DNA from: Tritrichomonas foetus
Lineage: Eukaryota; Parabasalia; Tritrichomonadida; Tritrichomonadidae
Direction of reading: 5' to 3'
DNA length: 64,000 nucleotides
Assembly (NCBI GenBank): GCA_001839685.1
Contig: MLAK01000217.1
Location: 75,116 to 139,115 of the forward strand
Of the stretch, positions 21,149-30,127 are shown in pieces. How positions within the stretch are numbered: position 1 is the first letter of the stretch; each line of letters starts with the position of its first letter. Under the pieces are notes generated by a model, which did no database searches, was not told the DNA's origin, and saw nothing but the letters and a program-made list of their open reading frames with translations. Both the position numbers and the translations under genes were made by a program.

Positions 21149-21910
21149 ATGTATCGAGATAATAAGCCAAACTGGAGAAAACGAGTCTTAGATAGACTAG
21201 ATGAAATGCGAAATGATTTTGTTTCCAATATTCCACCCGAAGAGCTCGAGCAAATGTATAAAATCGCTGAAAAATATGATCCAGAAAGTTCAAATTACGG
21301 AAATCAAGCCGAAGAACTCGAAAAACCAATTGTAGATATTCCAAAGCAAACTTTGCCAACAAAAAAGCTACTTTCAGCTTCTTGCTCATATATCCAAAAA
21401 ATGCCAACCACAGATGTTCCATTCCACTTGCAAATTGTTGTTCCTGGAACTTCTGGAACTGCTGCTGCTGATCCCCAACAGTCATACGAAGTTGCTGTTT
21501 GGGAACGATCTCTCCTCCAAATATTTTGCGAGACTGGAGCAGGACTTGTATTTTTCGAATTCTGTAACGGTTCGTCTCCACTGATTATCGACATATTTGC
21601 AGCACCGACGGATGAAACAACGCCGCTCTACTGGAAATCTGCACTCGAAGATGAAACAAACAGCGACGTGCACGACAAAATAATTTCACTTCACAGTCGA
21701 ACAATGAAAGGCGTCTTTCCTGCCAACCGACCATATATTGCTGTCACTTTTGATGAAGGGGGTGGTCTAGGAAAGATTTGGGAAGGCGGACAGGAAGAAC
21801 CCCGCCAACTTGCCATCGAAGTGGTGGCAGGGATGTGGGCGTCGTCTGATGAAGTGCCACCAGAGGACATGGAGGGACTTATTCAGGCATATAAAGGATG
21901 GCCGAAATGA
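21149..21910 (+). CDS. CWF19-like protein, degenerate CwfJ C-terminal domains, 253 aa
   Basis: The protein starts with a basic helical region (MYRDNKPNWRKRVLDRLDEM). From about residue 75 it follows the two C-terminal domains of CWF19/CWF19L: a first part with VWERSLLQIFCETGAGLVFFE (family: an Ile-Trp-Glu helix, then VVFFE) and a second with PLYWKSALEDE, NRPYIAVTFDEGGGLGKI and LAIEVVAGMW (family: APIYFKKAI, PYFSVDF..GGFAHVI, FGKEIIGGML). CWF19 proteins associate with the late spliceosome and lariat debranching enzyme. Here the family's Cys pair (CxxC) and the His residues of its HIT-like GHxLIxPxxH motif are absent (the region reads VPGTSGTAAADPQQS). The large N-terminal part of CWF19L2 is also missing. 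It is therefore either a very divergent CWF19 or a non-catalytic relative. Confidence 0.7.
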   Translation: MYRDNKPNWRKRVLDRLDEMRNDFVSNIPPEELEQMYKIAEKYDPESSNYGNQAEELEKPIVDIPKQTLPTKKLLSASCSYIQKMPTTDVPFHLQIVVPGTSGTAAADPQQSYEVAVWERSLLQIFCETGAGLVFFEFCNGSSPLIIDIFAAPTDETTPLYWKSALEDETNSDVHDKIISLHSRTMKGVFPANRPYIAVTFDEGGGLGKIWEGGQEEPRQLAIEVVAGMWASSDEVPPEDMEGLIQAYKGWPK

Positions 21911-22578
21911 TGATTTTAGTGTTTTTTTGTTTGTAAATAAAGAATTGATTATTCAAAATTATTCATTTTTTATAAAATCATATGTTTACAGATAATACAG
22001 GAAGGTAAATAATACAAGCCCATGTTCCTGATTTTGAAAGCAACATTAAATTTGCTATTTTCATTGATGAAGAGAATAGATAAAGAGGGGGATGAACTTA
22101 TAATATTTGAATATAGAATTACAATGATTTCATTGATAGATTTAGACGTTTGAATAGAAGAGGACAGTTGCACAGCATAAAAAAAAGAATCCAAATTGGA
22201 GAATTTCACTAATCGGAATATGAGAAATATTTGATATATCCAAGAAGTGTTGTTCAGTATGTATCATGCTAATCAGTTTTAAGATTATTTATCAGCCAAT
22301 ATAAAGAGAAATTGTAAAACTCATTTAAAATTTATTCTTTCAGAAAAAATAAACATCAGAATTTTGTCAATTATATTCAATATAGAATTCTCTCAAACAT
22401 ATAATCCGGTGGATATTCTTCTAATTTCTATTAAAAACTATCAATCAATAAATTTCCCAAGAATATGTAGAATATCGTATTTCATTATATGCAAATCAGA
22501 CATTCAATTATTTCAATATTTAATTTCAGTTTGAAAGAAAATATAACGTTTTTTATATAGAAATTTGAGGATTGAAGC
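21911..22578. other. Spacer upstream of the first cyclase homologue
   Basis: About 670 AT-rich bases with no convincing coding frame, RNA or repeat. No close TCAYW precedes the 22579 start. Confidence 0.5.
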
Positions 22579-25500
22579 ATGTCTTCAGCGGCTTCAAGCC
22601 ATCATTCGTCTAGACTCTCATCAACAGCAGCTGAAGCAAGATTTCATGGCGTTCTAACGGTCTCCAAAAATCGTGTCATTCGACGACTTAACTTCAACTT
22701 TTTCTCATATATTTTCTTATTATTGCCGCCAAGCAATTACTTCTTAATAATCATCGAAGGGGTTCGCTATTTACAATGGTACCTTCCCTGCTTAATTCCC
22801 GGAAGTCGAGTTTTATATCCAGATGGAAGTTCATCTCAATTATATGTTGGTATTTTAAGCGCTTTCAATCGATTAGTGCCCGCCTTTATTGATACAGAAT
22901 ATTACATAATTTTTGCATCAATTTACATAGCAGTTTTTGTATCGTTTTATATATTATTTTTTATCTCACTTTATTTGTTCTCAAAAAATTCAATGATTCC
23001 ACGACAAATTACATGGTTTATTGTCAACTTTTTTGAAAGCATTTGGGTGATAATGCAGCCAATAATATTAGCAGTAACTGGCGATCAATTTGGCCTCATT
23101 TTTATTCACAATAAAGATGTGGGAAATGTAAGTGTTTGGATATGTTTTATATTTGTTGTGATCGTTTATTGTATAATTGGGTTTTGTCATGAAGCTTATG
23201 TTTCGATTTCACTCAGTTTTAGACCATCTTCAATTCCAGCATATCATCATAATTTGGAAATCACCATTTTGCATTTAACAGGAGGACTTTCATTTATCAC
23301 CTCACTTTTACCTTATTGTGGAAAAGGAGTCAAAATCACACTTTATATATTTTCCATTCTAATTTACCTAAGTTCGTTTGCATTTGTGCCATTATTGAGT
23401 TGCTTTATAAAAATTAGACATGCTTCTGTATTTTTTGCAATTTCTTGTTCAGCAGTTACGACTATAATCATCAACATGATTTTCGATTTATTGGGGATGC
23501 CAATGAACTCTATTGTTTTATTGGTTGAATATCTCATAATAATCATCTTTATAATCATTTTTACTATGACATCGAAAAATCGAATTATTAAAACTACTTT
23601 CGTCCTTGATCGAATTGCTGATAATCCTGATTGTTTTGATAATGAAATCTTAAATATATTCCAAGCCATCATTTATGCAGGTATTGGTTTTAGTACTTCG
23701 CATCCAATTGTGAATAATTGGAAGTTCTTAAGAATGACGACTGAACGTTGGCCCTATGTATCATCAACATGGATGATTTGGGCGAGGTTTGTATCTTGTT
23801 TTCCTGATGAAAATCGTCTTTTGCTGTGGATTGATGATCAAATCCAAAGGTTTATTTATCACGCTGAAAGTATTCAGCATTTCCGTGCACAAATTCACTA
23901 TATTGTTCAAAGAAGAGAAGCATCAATGACCTCACAACTTAAACGAAAAGTAGCTGAATGTAATCGACTAACAGTCGCTTGTCGATCTAGAATGAGAGCT
24001 TATTGGGAATCCGTAATGCAAGGAAATGCTTTTGATATGGAAGCATCTGCACTTGCAGCACAAAATTCTATTGAAGAAGCTGAAACAACAATTCAACATC
24101 TACTTAGTATGTATCCAAATAACCAATATGTAACAAACTCTTATTTAAGATTCTTAACTGGAATTAAAGCTGATCCAATCGAGGTCAAAAAGTGGACGAA
24201 TAATTACAATGCTCTGAAATCAGGTCAAACAATCACGCCTGATATTCCACAACAACAAGGAATTGCGCTTTTCCCGAATTTACTTTCTTTAACAGTTGCC
24301 AAGCAATCAGCTGGTCTTCAAACTGCACTAATTCCTGATGTTGTTACATCACAAAGCAGTAGAATGCCACCGAGTTCACCAAATTCTGCTCGAACTGATG
24401 AAAATAATGAAGAAAATGGAAATCCACTACTGGCATCAATTCGAGTATCTATATATGATTTATCAGTCCCTGCCATAAAAAATGCATCGATTGTACTTTC
24501 AGTATTCTTTGCCTTAATTTTTGCAATAATATTTCCAATAAGCTTAGCATTAACACAAAGTCACTTTAAAGTCCATAACGATTTTATGACAGTTATGTCA
24601 CAAGCTTCATCAATGAGATGTGATATGGCTCAGTTAACATTCTTTTGTATTGAATATTTAACTCAATTAACTGGATTGGAACCATTAAAATCAGAAATTA
24701 CTGGAAGTCTTGAAGATAATGTTCCAATTATTAATTCTACTGACAATATTCGAAATTTAATAACATCAATTGAAAATGCGGGAAACAATTTACGCCAATT
24801 AAATACACTTCAAAGTAAAGGCCCTTATATTAAAAAAGCGTATCAAATTCTATTTGAAAGTATTAACAAATACAGATATTATTCAGTACTGGAATGGCCA
24901 AACATTTCAATGATACACGTTTCACTAAGCGTTGAATCAACAGCAATTTCGGCTAAATTATTTGCTTCTTCATTAATCTCCATGGAATCACTTCATGAAA
25001 TTGTGGAATTTGTTCATACAGAACAAATCATCAATGTTGTACATAATGCTTACCAGTCAACTGATTATATAACTGAAGCATGCCACCAGATTGAAAAACA
25101 AATCAAAGAAAATTGTTCCAACTTAAGGCACACTGTATTAATAATCGGAATTTGTCTTGCTGTGATTTTCTTTGTAGCCTATACCATTGCTATTAGTATG
25201 TTATCCTTAAAGTTCAATTCGAATAAAAGAGCAACTGCTAAATGTTTCTTAATGATTCCAAAACATGTAGTTTCATCAGTTGTTGATTCTTTTCGAAGGA
25301 CATCAACATCGACATTTATTGATACTGTTTCTGATATCAATAATGTTAGCGAATCGCATAAAAATAAGCAAGAAGAGAACTTTTTGGCAACCCTTTCATC
25401 AGCAGTTACAAATCAATGGACTGTTTATGGATCAGTTATTTTGATTTCCACCTATCAATTTTTAGTCATGATTTGTGCAATCATTGGCGCCCTTTATATC

Positions 25501-27354
25501 TACTTCTCAACTTCACAAATGTGCGAATTCTGTGAAATTCATTCACCTTTCCATAATTATATAATGATGCCATATACAGAAACAGTTCTTGCCATAAATT
25601 CTTTATATTTAATTGTTGTTGCTGATCTTCATCATCCTGTTGTTGGGATAACAAGAGAAGATATGATTGAACTTGGATTAAAGGCTGCAGAAAAAATGAA
25701 ATTTTATTATTCTACACTTTTATTTGGTAATATAACATTGGGTGTAGAAAATATTGGATATTTATCATCACAATATATAATTGATGGATTCACAAATACA
25801 AAACATTATAATTTCACAGATTTCTCCAATTTCCATGCAGTTTATGATTCAATGTCTGCTTCTTCACAATTTTATCTCATGAATATGATCATTAATCGAG
25901 CTTTGGCTCGCAGTAAAGTGGAAAAAATGACATTATATAATGAACATTTAACAAATATTTGGCATATTGCCTATGCTCATTTCTATATGAATTATATGCG
26001 AGATGTTGGTTTATCACTTCCAAATACTACTGTTGCAGATTATGAAGTAATCCGAGAGAAAATCACAATAATTTATGCTATTTTATATTTACTTGCTGTA
26101 TTTTTCTTTGCTTTATCAATAATTAAATTAGTCAATATTAATTCCAATATTAAATGGATGATTGCAACAATGCTTCAATGTCCTCCTGAAGTATTAGTTG
26201 CTTCTGAATCTGTCATGAGAATTTTATCTGGATCATTTAAAGAAATAATTTATAAAGCACCTAATTTCTCAGATAATCTATATAACACAGTAACCAATGA
26301 TTCAGATGATGCTTTTCTTGTAACTTCTACTGACACAACAATTATTTCTGCATCGAAAGCATGTAAAGACATTTTTGGCATGGAGCCACAAAGTTTAATT
26401 GGAAAAGCATTTAGGGAATTACTTGTTGGATCAAATGGATCAACTTCTATGATTCATGATCAATCTGCAGATGATTTTCTTAATAAGCTTGATACTGCTA
26501 TTTCTGGTCGTAGTTCACTCACATTCACTCATATGGTGAAAATCGGTGAAGAAGGAAGTGATCCAAAGTATATAAATATTACATTAACTGCATTTTCTAA
26601 AAATGGAATTGTAAAATCGTTGATCAAAGCCAAAGGAAAATTAACTATGCTTTCTTTTGTATGTCAAGATGTTACAGAAAACGTAACAACTGACTTAAAA
26701 CTAATACAAGAAAGGAAAAAAGCTGAGAAAATGCTTCAAACTATTGTGCCACCAAAAATTGTGTCTTTGATTGATAAAAATGATCCTAATATATCAATAG
26801 TTGCACAATCAGCATCAACTATTTGCATTTCCATTCACGATTTTGATATCACAGTTGGTTCAATATCTGCATCACAAACAATGTCTACATTAACTCGTGT
26901 TTATTCAGAATTTGACGCCATTATTGAACGAACTGAAGCAATGATGAAAGTGAAAACTGTTGCTGATTTATATTTGGCTGTAGGTGGAATAATGGCTGGT
27001 TCCAATCAACCTGATACTCATGCAAAAGAATGCGTTCAATTTGGAATTGATTGTGTGAGAAAAATATCAGAGATTACTAAAGAAATTGGTCTTCCATTGA
27101 AATTAAAAATAGGAGTAAACACAGGTGGTCCAGTAATTGCAGGGCTATTAAATATTGATCGTCCAACATTTAATGTAATTGGGACACCGATTGAAATTGC
27201 ACTCAATCTGATGACCCTAGGTGATCCAATGATGCTCCACATTTCACGATATGTTTATGAATTGATATTTGGTGCTTCATTTAAAATTCGTGAAGGAAAA
27301 GAAATAGAATTGAAATCAGGTACCATCAGTACTTATTTCATAGATCCTCTGTAA
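22579..27354 (+). CDS. Giant multi-membrane protein with PAS and class III cyclase homology domain, 1591 aa
   Basis: An N-terminal block of about eight to ten membrane segments (roughly residues 35-345) is followed by a helical cytosolic region, then further single membrane segments near 625, 860, 955 and 1165 that bracket two large non-cytosolic loops. A PAS-like domain lies at about 1240-1370 (AFLVTSTDTTIISASKACKD). The C-terminal 200 residues are homologous to class III adenylate/guanylate cyclases. The second metal Asp is kept (KTVADLYLAVGG, D1463), and the base-selecting position is Lys (K1459), as in adenylate cyclases. However, the first metal Asp position appears to be Ile1419 (ICISIHDFD), the second base-selecting site is Asn1532, the catalytic Asn is Glu1539 and the transition-state Arg is Asn1543. 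The architecture is a well-known trichomonad receptor-like family; this member is probably inactive or a heterodimer partner. A paralogue is at 53046-58019. Confidence 0.85.
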   Translation: MSSAASSHHSSRLSSTAAEARFHGVLTVSKNRVIRRLNFNFFSYIFLLLPPSNYFLIIIEGVRYLQWYLPCLIPGSRVLYPDGSSSQLYVGILSAFNRLVPAFIDTEYYIIFASIYIAVFVSFYILFFISLYLFSKNSMIPRQITWFIVNFFESIWVIMQPIILAVTGDQFGLIFIHNKDVGNVSVWICFIFVVIVYCIIGFCHEAYVSISLSFRPSSIPAYHHNLEITILHLTGGLSFITSLLPYCGKGVKITLYIFSILIYLSSFAFVPLLSCFIKIRHASVFFAISCSAVTTIIINMIFDLLGMPMNSIVLLVEYLIIIIFIIIFTMTSKNRIIKTTFVLDRIADNPDCFDNEILNIFQAIIYAGIGFSTSHPIVNNWKFLRMTTERWPYVSSTWMIWARFVSCFPDENRLLLWIDDQIQRFIYHAESIQHFRAQIHYIVQRREASMTSQLKRKVAECNRLTVACRSRMRAYWESVMQGNAFDMEASALAAQNSIEEAETTIQHLLSMYPNNQYVTNSYLRFLTGIKADPIEVKKWTNNYNALKSGQTITPDIPQQQGIALFPNLLSLTVAKQSAGLQTALIPDVVTSQSSRMPPSSPNSARTDENNEENGNPLLASIRVSIYDLSVPAIKNASIVLSVFFALIFAIIFPISLALTQSHFKVHNDFMTVMSQASSMRCDMAQLTFFCIEYLTQLTGLEPLKSEITGSLEDNVPIINSTDNIRNLITSIENAGNNLRQLNTLQSKGPYIKKAYQILFESINKYRYYSVLEWPNISMIHVSLSVESTAISAKLFASSLISMESLHEIVEFVHTEQIINVVHNAYQSTDYITEACHQIEKQIKENCSNLRHTVLIIGICLAVIFFVAYTIAISMLSLKFNSNKRATAKCFLMIPKHVVSSVVDSFRRTSTSTFIDTVSDINNVSESHKNKQEENFLATLSSAVTNQWTVYGSVILISTYQFLVMICAIIGALYIYFSTSQMCEFCEIHSPFHNYIMMPYTETVLAINSLYLIVVADLHHPVVGITREDMIELGLKAAEKMKFYYSTLLFGNITLGVENIGYLSSQYIIDGFTNTKHYNFTDFSNFHAVYDSMSASSQFYLMNMIINRALARSKVEKMTLYNEHLTNIWHIAYAHFYMNYMRDVGLSLPNTTVADYEVIREKITIIYAILYLLAVFFFALSIIKLVNINSNIKWMIATMLQCPPEVLVASESVMRILSGSFKEIIYKAPNFSDNLYNTVTNDSDDAFLVTSTDTTIISASKACKDIFGMEPQSLIGKAFRELLVGSNGSTSMIHDQSADDFLNKLDTAISGRSSLTFTHMVKIGEEGSDPKYINITLTAFSKNGIVKSLIKAKGKLTMLSFVCQDVTENVTTDLKLIQERKKAEKMLQTIVPPKIVSLIDKNDPNISIVAQSASTICISIHDFDITVGSISASQTMSTLTRVYSEFDAIIERTEAMMKVKTVADLYLAVGGIMAGSNQPDTHAKECVQFGIDCVRKISEITKEIGLPLKLKIGVNTGGPVIAGLLNIDRPTFNVIGTPIEIALNLMTLGDPMMLHISRYVYELIFGASFKIREGKEIELKSGTISTYFIDPL

Positions 27355-28126
27355 GTTATTTGTTTATTTTTATGTAAAAAATATATGAGTTCTTGAGAAC
27401 TCATCATAGGTTGTGAAAATAATATGAAATTGATTTATTGAAATGCTAATAATATCACATACAAAATCTAGATTGATTTCATTTTACCAAAATGTTGAGT
27501 AATAGAACTCATTTCATTATTTATTAAAATTAGAAAACATACGTAATTATTTTCATTTATTTATTTATTTAGAAATCGAATTAAAACTATTTGAACCAAT
27601 TAATAATTCTACTTATGGTCTTCCAACAATAAATCTAGTTCTGATTTATTTACAACTTATATATTTAATATGATGTTTGATATTAAAAGTTATTAATTAT
27701 ACCAATTATAAGGATTTATGTTTAACACGATTTGAAGATAAAACAAAAGAAGAAAACAAATAAGTTTAAATAATGATTCTTCCATTTTTGAAGATTTACA
27801 TGATTATTTATTTGAACATAAACAAAGACAAAGATATGATTGAACATCAAAAGATTTTGATGAAATGCGTGAATAACTCACATAAAGACATGCTATTTTA
27901 GATGAAACTGCAAAAAAACTATTCATTTGAATGATTATGTGCTAATGTAGAAAGTGAATTATTTTCATTCAATATGATTGATGATCACATCAGCAATCTC
28001 ACGTTCATGAAATAGGCATAATTGTGATGGCAACCGTTTATGTCCGAAATTAAAGTAAAGGAGATGAAAATTGTTGATTACTTTTTTAGTTTGTTTTTTT
28101 TTTATTATGTAAAGAAATAAAAGTTC
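27355..28126. other. Spacer with a possible decayed gene
   Basis: About 770 bases between the convergent cyclase homologue and IFT54 genes. A stop-interrupted coding-like stretch at 27774-27925 is listed separately. The rest is AT-rich spacer. Confidence 0.45.
27774..27925 (+). pseudogene. Possible relic of a coiled-coil gene, broken by stops
   Basis: Reading in one frame from about 27774 gives a coherent helical protein, with segments such as FEDLHDYLFEHKQRQRYD, TSKDFDEMRE and RHAILDETAKKLF, interrupted by stops at 27841 (TGA), 27874 (TAA) and 27883 (TAA). The intact segments have the heptad-like, charged look of real protein, unlike nearby random translations. There is no ATG or recognisable partner. 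A degraded gene copy is the simplest reading. Confidence 0.35.
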
Positions 28127-29716
28127 TTACGCGCCACACATTGTGGTGAACTGTTTCATTAATTCACTCTCTTTAAGAAACGCCGCCGCTTTGATACTTC
28201 TGAGCTTGGACTCTTGTCTTGTGATGTCCTTTTCGAGCTCTTCAATTTTTGAATTCAATTCTTGAAGTTGTGTATCTGTCATCGCTCTCTCGTTTTCGAG
28301 ATTTCTCTGTTGCCTGTCGCATTCTGCTGTCCACCGTTTGTATTCGTTTTCCATGTTTCCTAAATCTTCCTGTGAGAATTGAATTAATGTATCAAGTGGT
28401 GTTGCAGATCTTGCAAGATGCTGCAATAACACTTTAGCTAGTTCGATTCCTTCTTTGAAGCGATCAGCGTCGCCCATCATATCATCGGTATTTTGGTTCT
28501 TTCCTAGTTTATTTCGAGCGTCTAAAATGTCTTGGACGAGTCTTCCTTTCTCTTCGTCATTGACTCCACTTCCACGTGGATCTTCTTCAACAAAAACATC
28601 ATCGACATCATCTTCAACTTCAGCTTCATGAATAATTTCTGGCGCAACAGCATCAACAACAACACTTGTTTCGTCGCGTACCTTTGGTGGAGCCTTTCTC
28701 GCGTTGATTGAAGGACCAGCTGTTTCTGTAGCGTCTTCCACTTCTTCAACAGTTTGTTTTGGCTTACTACTTGATTTCTTTGGTGATTCTTTTCTTTCAT
28801 GACGATCCTCTTTTTTATCATCTTTCTTTGAAGAAGATTCTTTCTTTGGTGATTCATCTCTCTTTCTTTCCTTATCTTTCGAAGAGGATGATTTCTTTTC
28901 TTCTTCTTTTGGCTTTTCTTCTTTCGATTCTTTGGCTTTAGCCTCTTCTCTCTTTTTAGCTTCTTCCCTCTTTCTTTCTTCACGGCGCTTTCTTTCTGTT
29001 TCTTTATCATCTTTTTTCTCTTCCTTTTTAGGGGATTCTTCTCTCTTTGAGTCATCTCTGCTGTGGTGCTTCGGTTCCTCCTTCTTAGGCTCCTCCTTCT
29101 TTGAAGACGATTCTTTTTCTTTGCTTCTGTGGGATGACTCCTTCTTAGGAGTTTCCTCTTTTTTAGCGTCTTCTTTCTTTGCATCATCCTTGCTTCTATG
29201 CGAAGAGGACTTCTTCGCATCCTCTTTCTTTCCATCATCCTTGGGTTCCTCCTTCTTTGATGAGGATGAGGCTTTCTTTGCTGATGATGATTTCTTGGCT
29301 TCTCCGCCACCGCCGCCGCCGTTTATTCTGGCAGCAGCCTCGGCGAATGGGATGACCGGATTTTCAGCAGCACGAGCGAATGCTTGCATGAAAAGAAGAG
29401 TTTTCTCGACTTCTTTACCGGCTGCGATAGATTTTGAATCGACATCAATTGATTGGCCTAATAAATATTGGGTATATTCTTTCAAAACGTTGAAGAAATT
29501 TAATTTGTCGTCACGCTCTGGCAAATTACCTTTGAGCTGGTCCTCTGTGAATATTTCTTTTGCGAATCCGGTTTTCTTGCAGAGCGCGCTAACTGTCAAT
29601 GCAAGAAACTTGATTGGTGGGCGCTTGAAATATTTTGGGTCGAGTGATGGCATCGAGCTTTTGTATGGTTTAAATACAGCGATTGTGGATTCGATGAGTT
29701 GGTCGAGATCTGCCAT
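28127..29716 (-). CDS. IFT54: Intraflagellar transport protein IFT54 (TRAF3IP1/MIP-T3), 529 aa
   Basis: Residues 1-120 form the N-terminal calponin-homology-like domain of MIP-T3/IFT54 (LIESTIAVFKPYKSSMPSL, PPIKFLALTVSALCKKTG, NFFNVLKEYTQYLLG). A long Lys/Glu/Ser-rich disordered stretch (about 135-320, repeats of KKEEPKDD type) follows, and the C-terminal 150 residues are the conserved coiled coil (GIELAKVLLQHLARSATPL, then a heptad region ending near MKQFTTMCGA). IFT54 is an IFT-B subunit that binds tubulin and IFT20 and is needed for flagellum assembly, which fits a flagellate. TCACA, with its A 14 bases upstream of the ATG, is the likely initiator. Long reading frames in other frames and on the opposite strand are shadows of the repetitive codons. 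Confidence 0.93.
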   Translation of the reverse strand: MADLDQLIESTIAVFKPYKSSMPSLDPKYFKRPPIKFLALTVSALCKKTGFAKEIFTEDQLKGNLPERDDKLNFFNVLKEYTQYLLGQSIDVDSKSIAAGKEVEKTLLFMQAFARAAENPVIPFAEAAARINGGGGGGEAKKSSSAKKASSSSKKEEPKDDGKKEDAKKSSSHRSKDDAKKEDAKKEETPKKESSHRSKEKESSSKKEEPKKEEPKHHSRDDSKREESPKKEEKKDDKETERKRREERKREEAKKREEAKAKESKEEKPKEEEKKSSSSKDKERKRDESPKKESSSKKDDKKEDRHERKESPKKSSSKPKQTVEEVEDATETAGPSINARKAPPKVRDETSVVVDAVAPEIIHEAEVEDDVDDVFVEEDPRGSGVNDEEKGRLVQDILDARNKLGKNQNTDDMMGDADRFKEGIELAKVLLQHLARSATPLDTLIQFSQEDLGNMENEYKRWTAECDRQQRNLENERAMTDTQLQELNSKIEELEKDITRQESKLRSIKAAAFLKESELMKQFTTMCGA

Positions 29717-30127
29717 GTTTTAAAAATTGTGATTTAATTTATGAAAATTGTATGTTAAGGTTGCAACGAATTATTGAAGGGTAATTTTACCCTTATCGTC
29801 CTTGGTAAACGTATTTTCCCAAATAAATTAAATGCCTTGTCGTCTTTCTTGCTTTGTCACACATATTACTTTCTCTGTTAGATTCCTTGCCTTTTGCAGA
29901 TAGATTTACTGAAAAAATTAACTGAGTCAGTTCTTCTAATGAAATATTTTTTATTTCCATTGATAAATATTTATTTATTTAGTTCAATGTAAATATATAT
30001 AAAAGTAAACTTATAAATGAATAAAATAATAAATGAAATATTAGATAAAAATTTTATTTTACACACAAAAATAATTTCTATATATTTGATATATTTTCTA
30101 TATAGAATAGAATAACTTTAGTTTGGG
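29717..30127. other. Spacer upstream of IFT54 with an inverted repeat
   Basis: About 410 bases between the IFT54 start and the channel gene stop. AAGGGTAA-TT-TTACCCTT at 29777-29794 is a perfect 8-base inverted repeat with a 2-base spacer, about 60 bases upstream of the IFT54 ATG. The rest is AT-rich with no genes seen. Confidence 0.5.
29777..29794. promoter_or_regulatory. Inverted repeat upstream of IFT54
   Basis: Arms AAGGGTAA and TTACCCTT with a 2-base spacer, about 60 bases upstream of the IFT54 start codon. The position would suit a dimeric regulator; no binding protein is known from the sequence. Confidence 0.3.

Noticed and set aside
15621..21910. Operon or functional gene cluster of ADA2-PSF2-coiled coil-BRX1-CWF19-like
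   Set aside because: Genes have separate promoters with initiators, long spacers and unrelated roles; only the ADA2/PSF2 divergent promoter is shared.
22579..27354. Bacterial-type two-component sensor
   Set aside because: PAS and membrane segments are shared with sensor kinases, but the C-terminus is a cyclase fold with no His kinase or ATPase motifs.
27774..27925. Alternative genetic code (TGA/TAA as amino acids)
   Set aside because: Every secure gene in the window uses normal stops and no in-frame TGA or TAA; the three stops here are local decay.
28522..29723. Long frames on the opposite strand and in other frames of IFT54 (262 and 263 codons)
   Set aside because: Antisense and shifted readings of Lys/Glu/Ser-rich codons; no domain and no start context. 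They mirror the IFT54 gene exactly.
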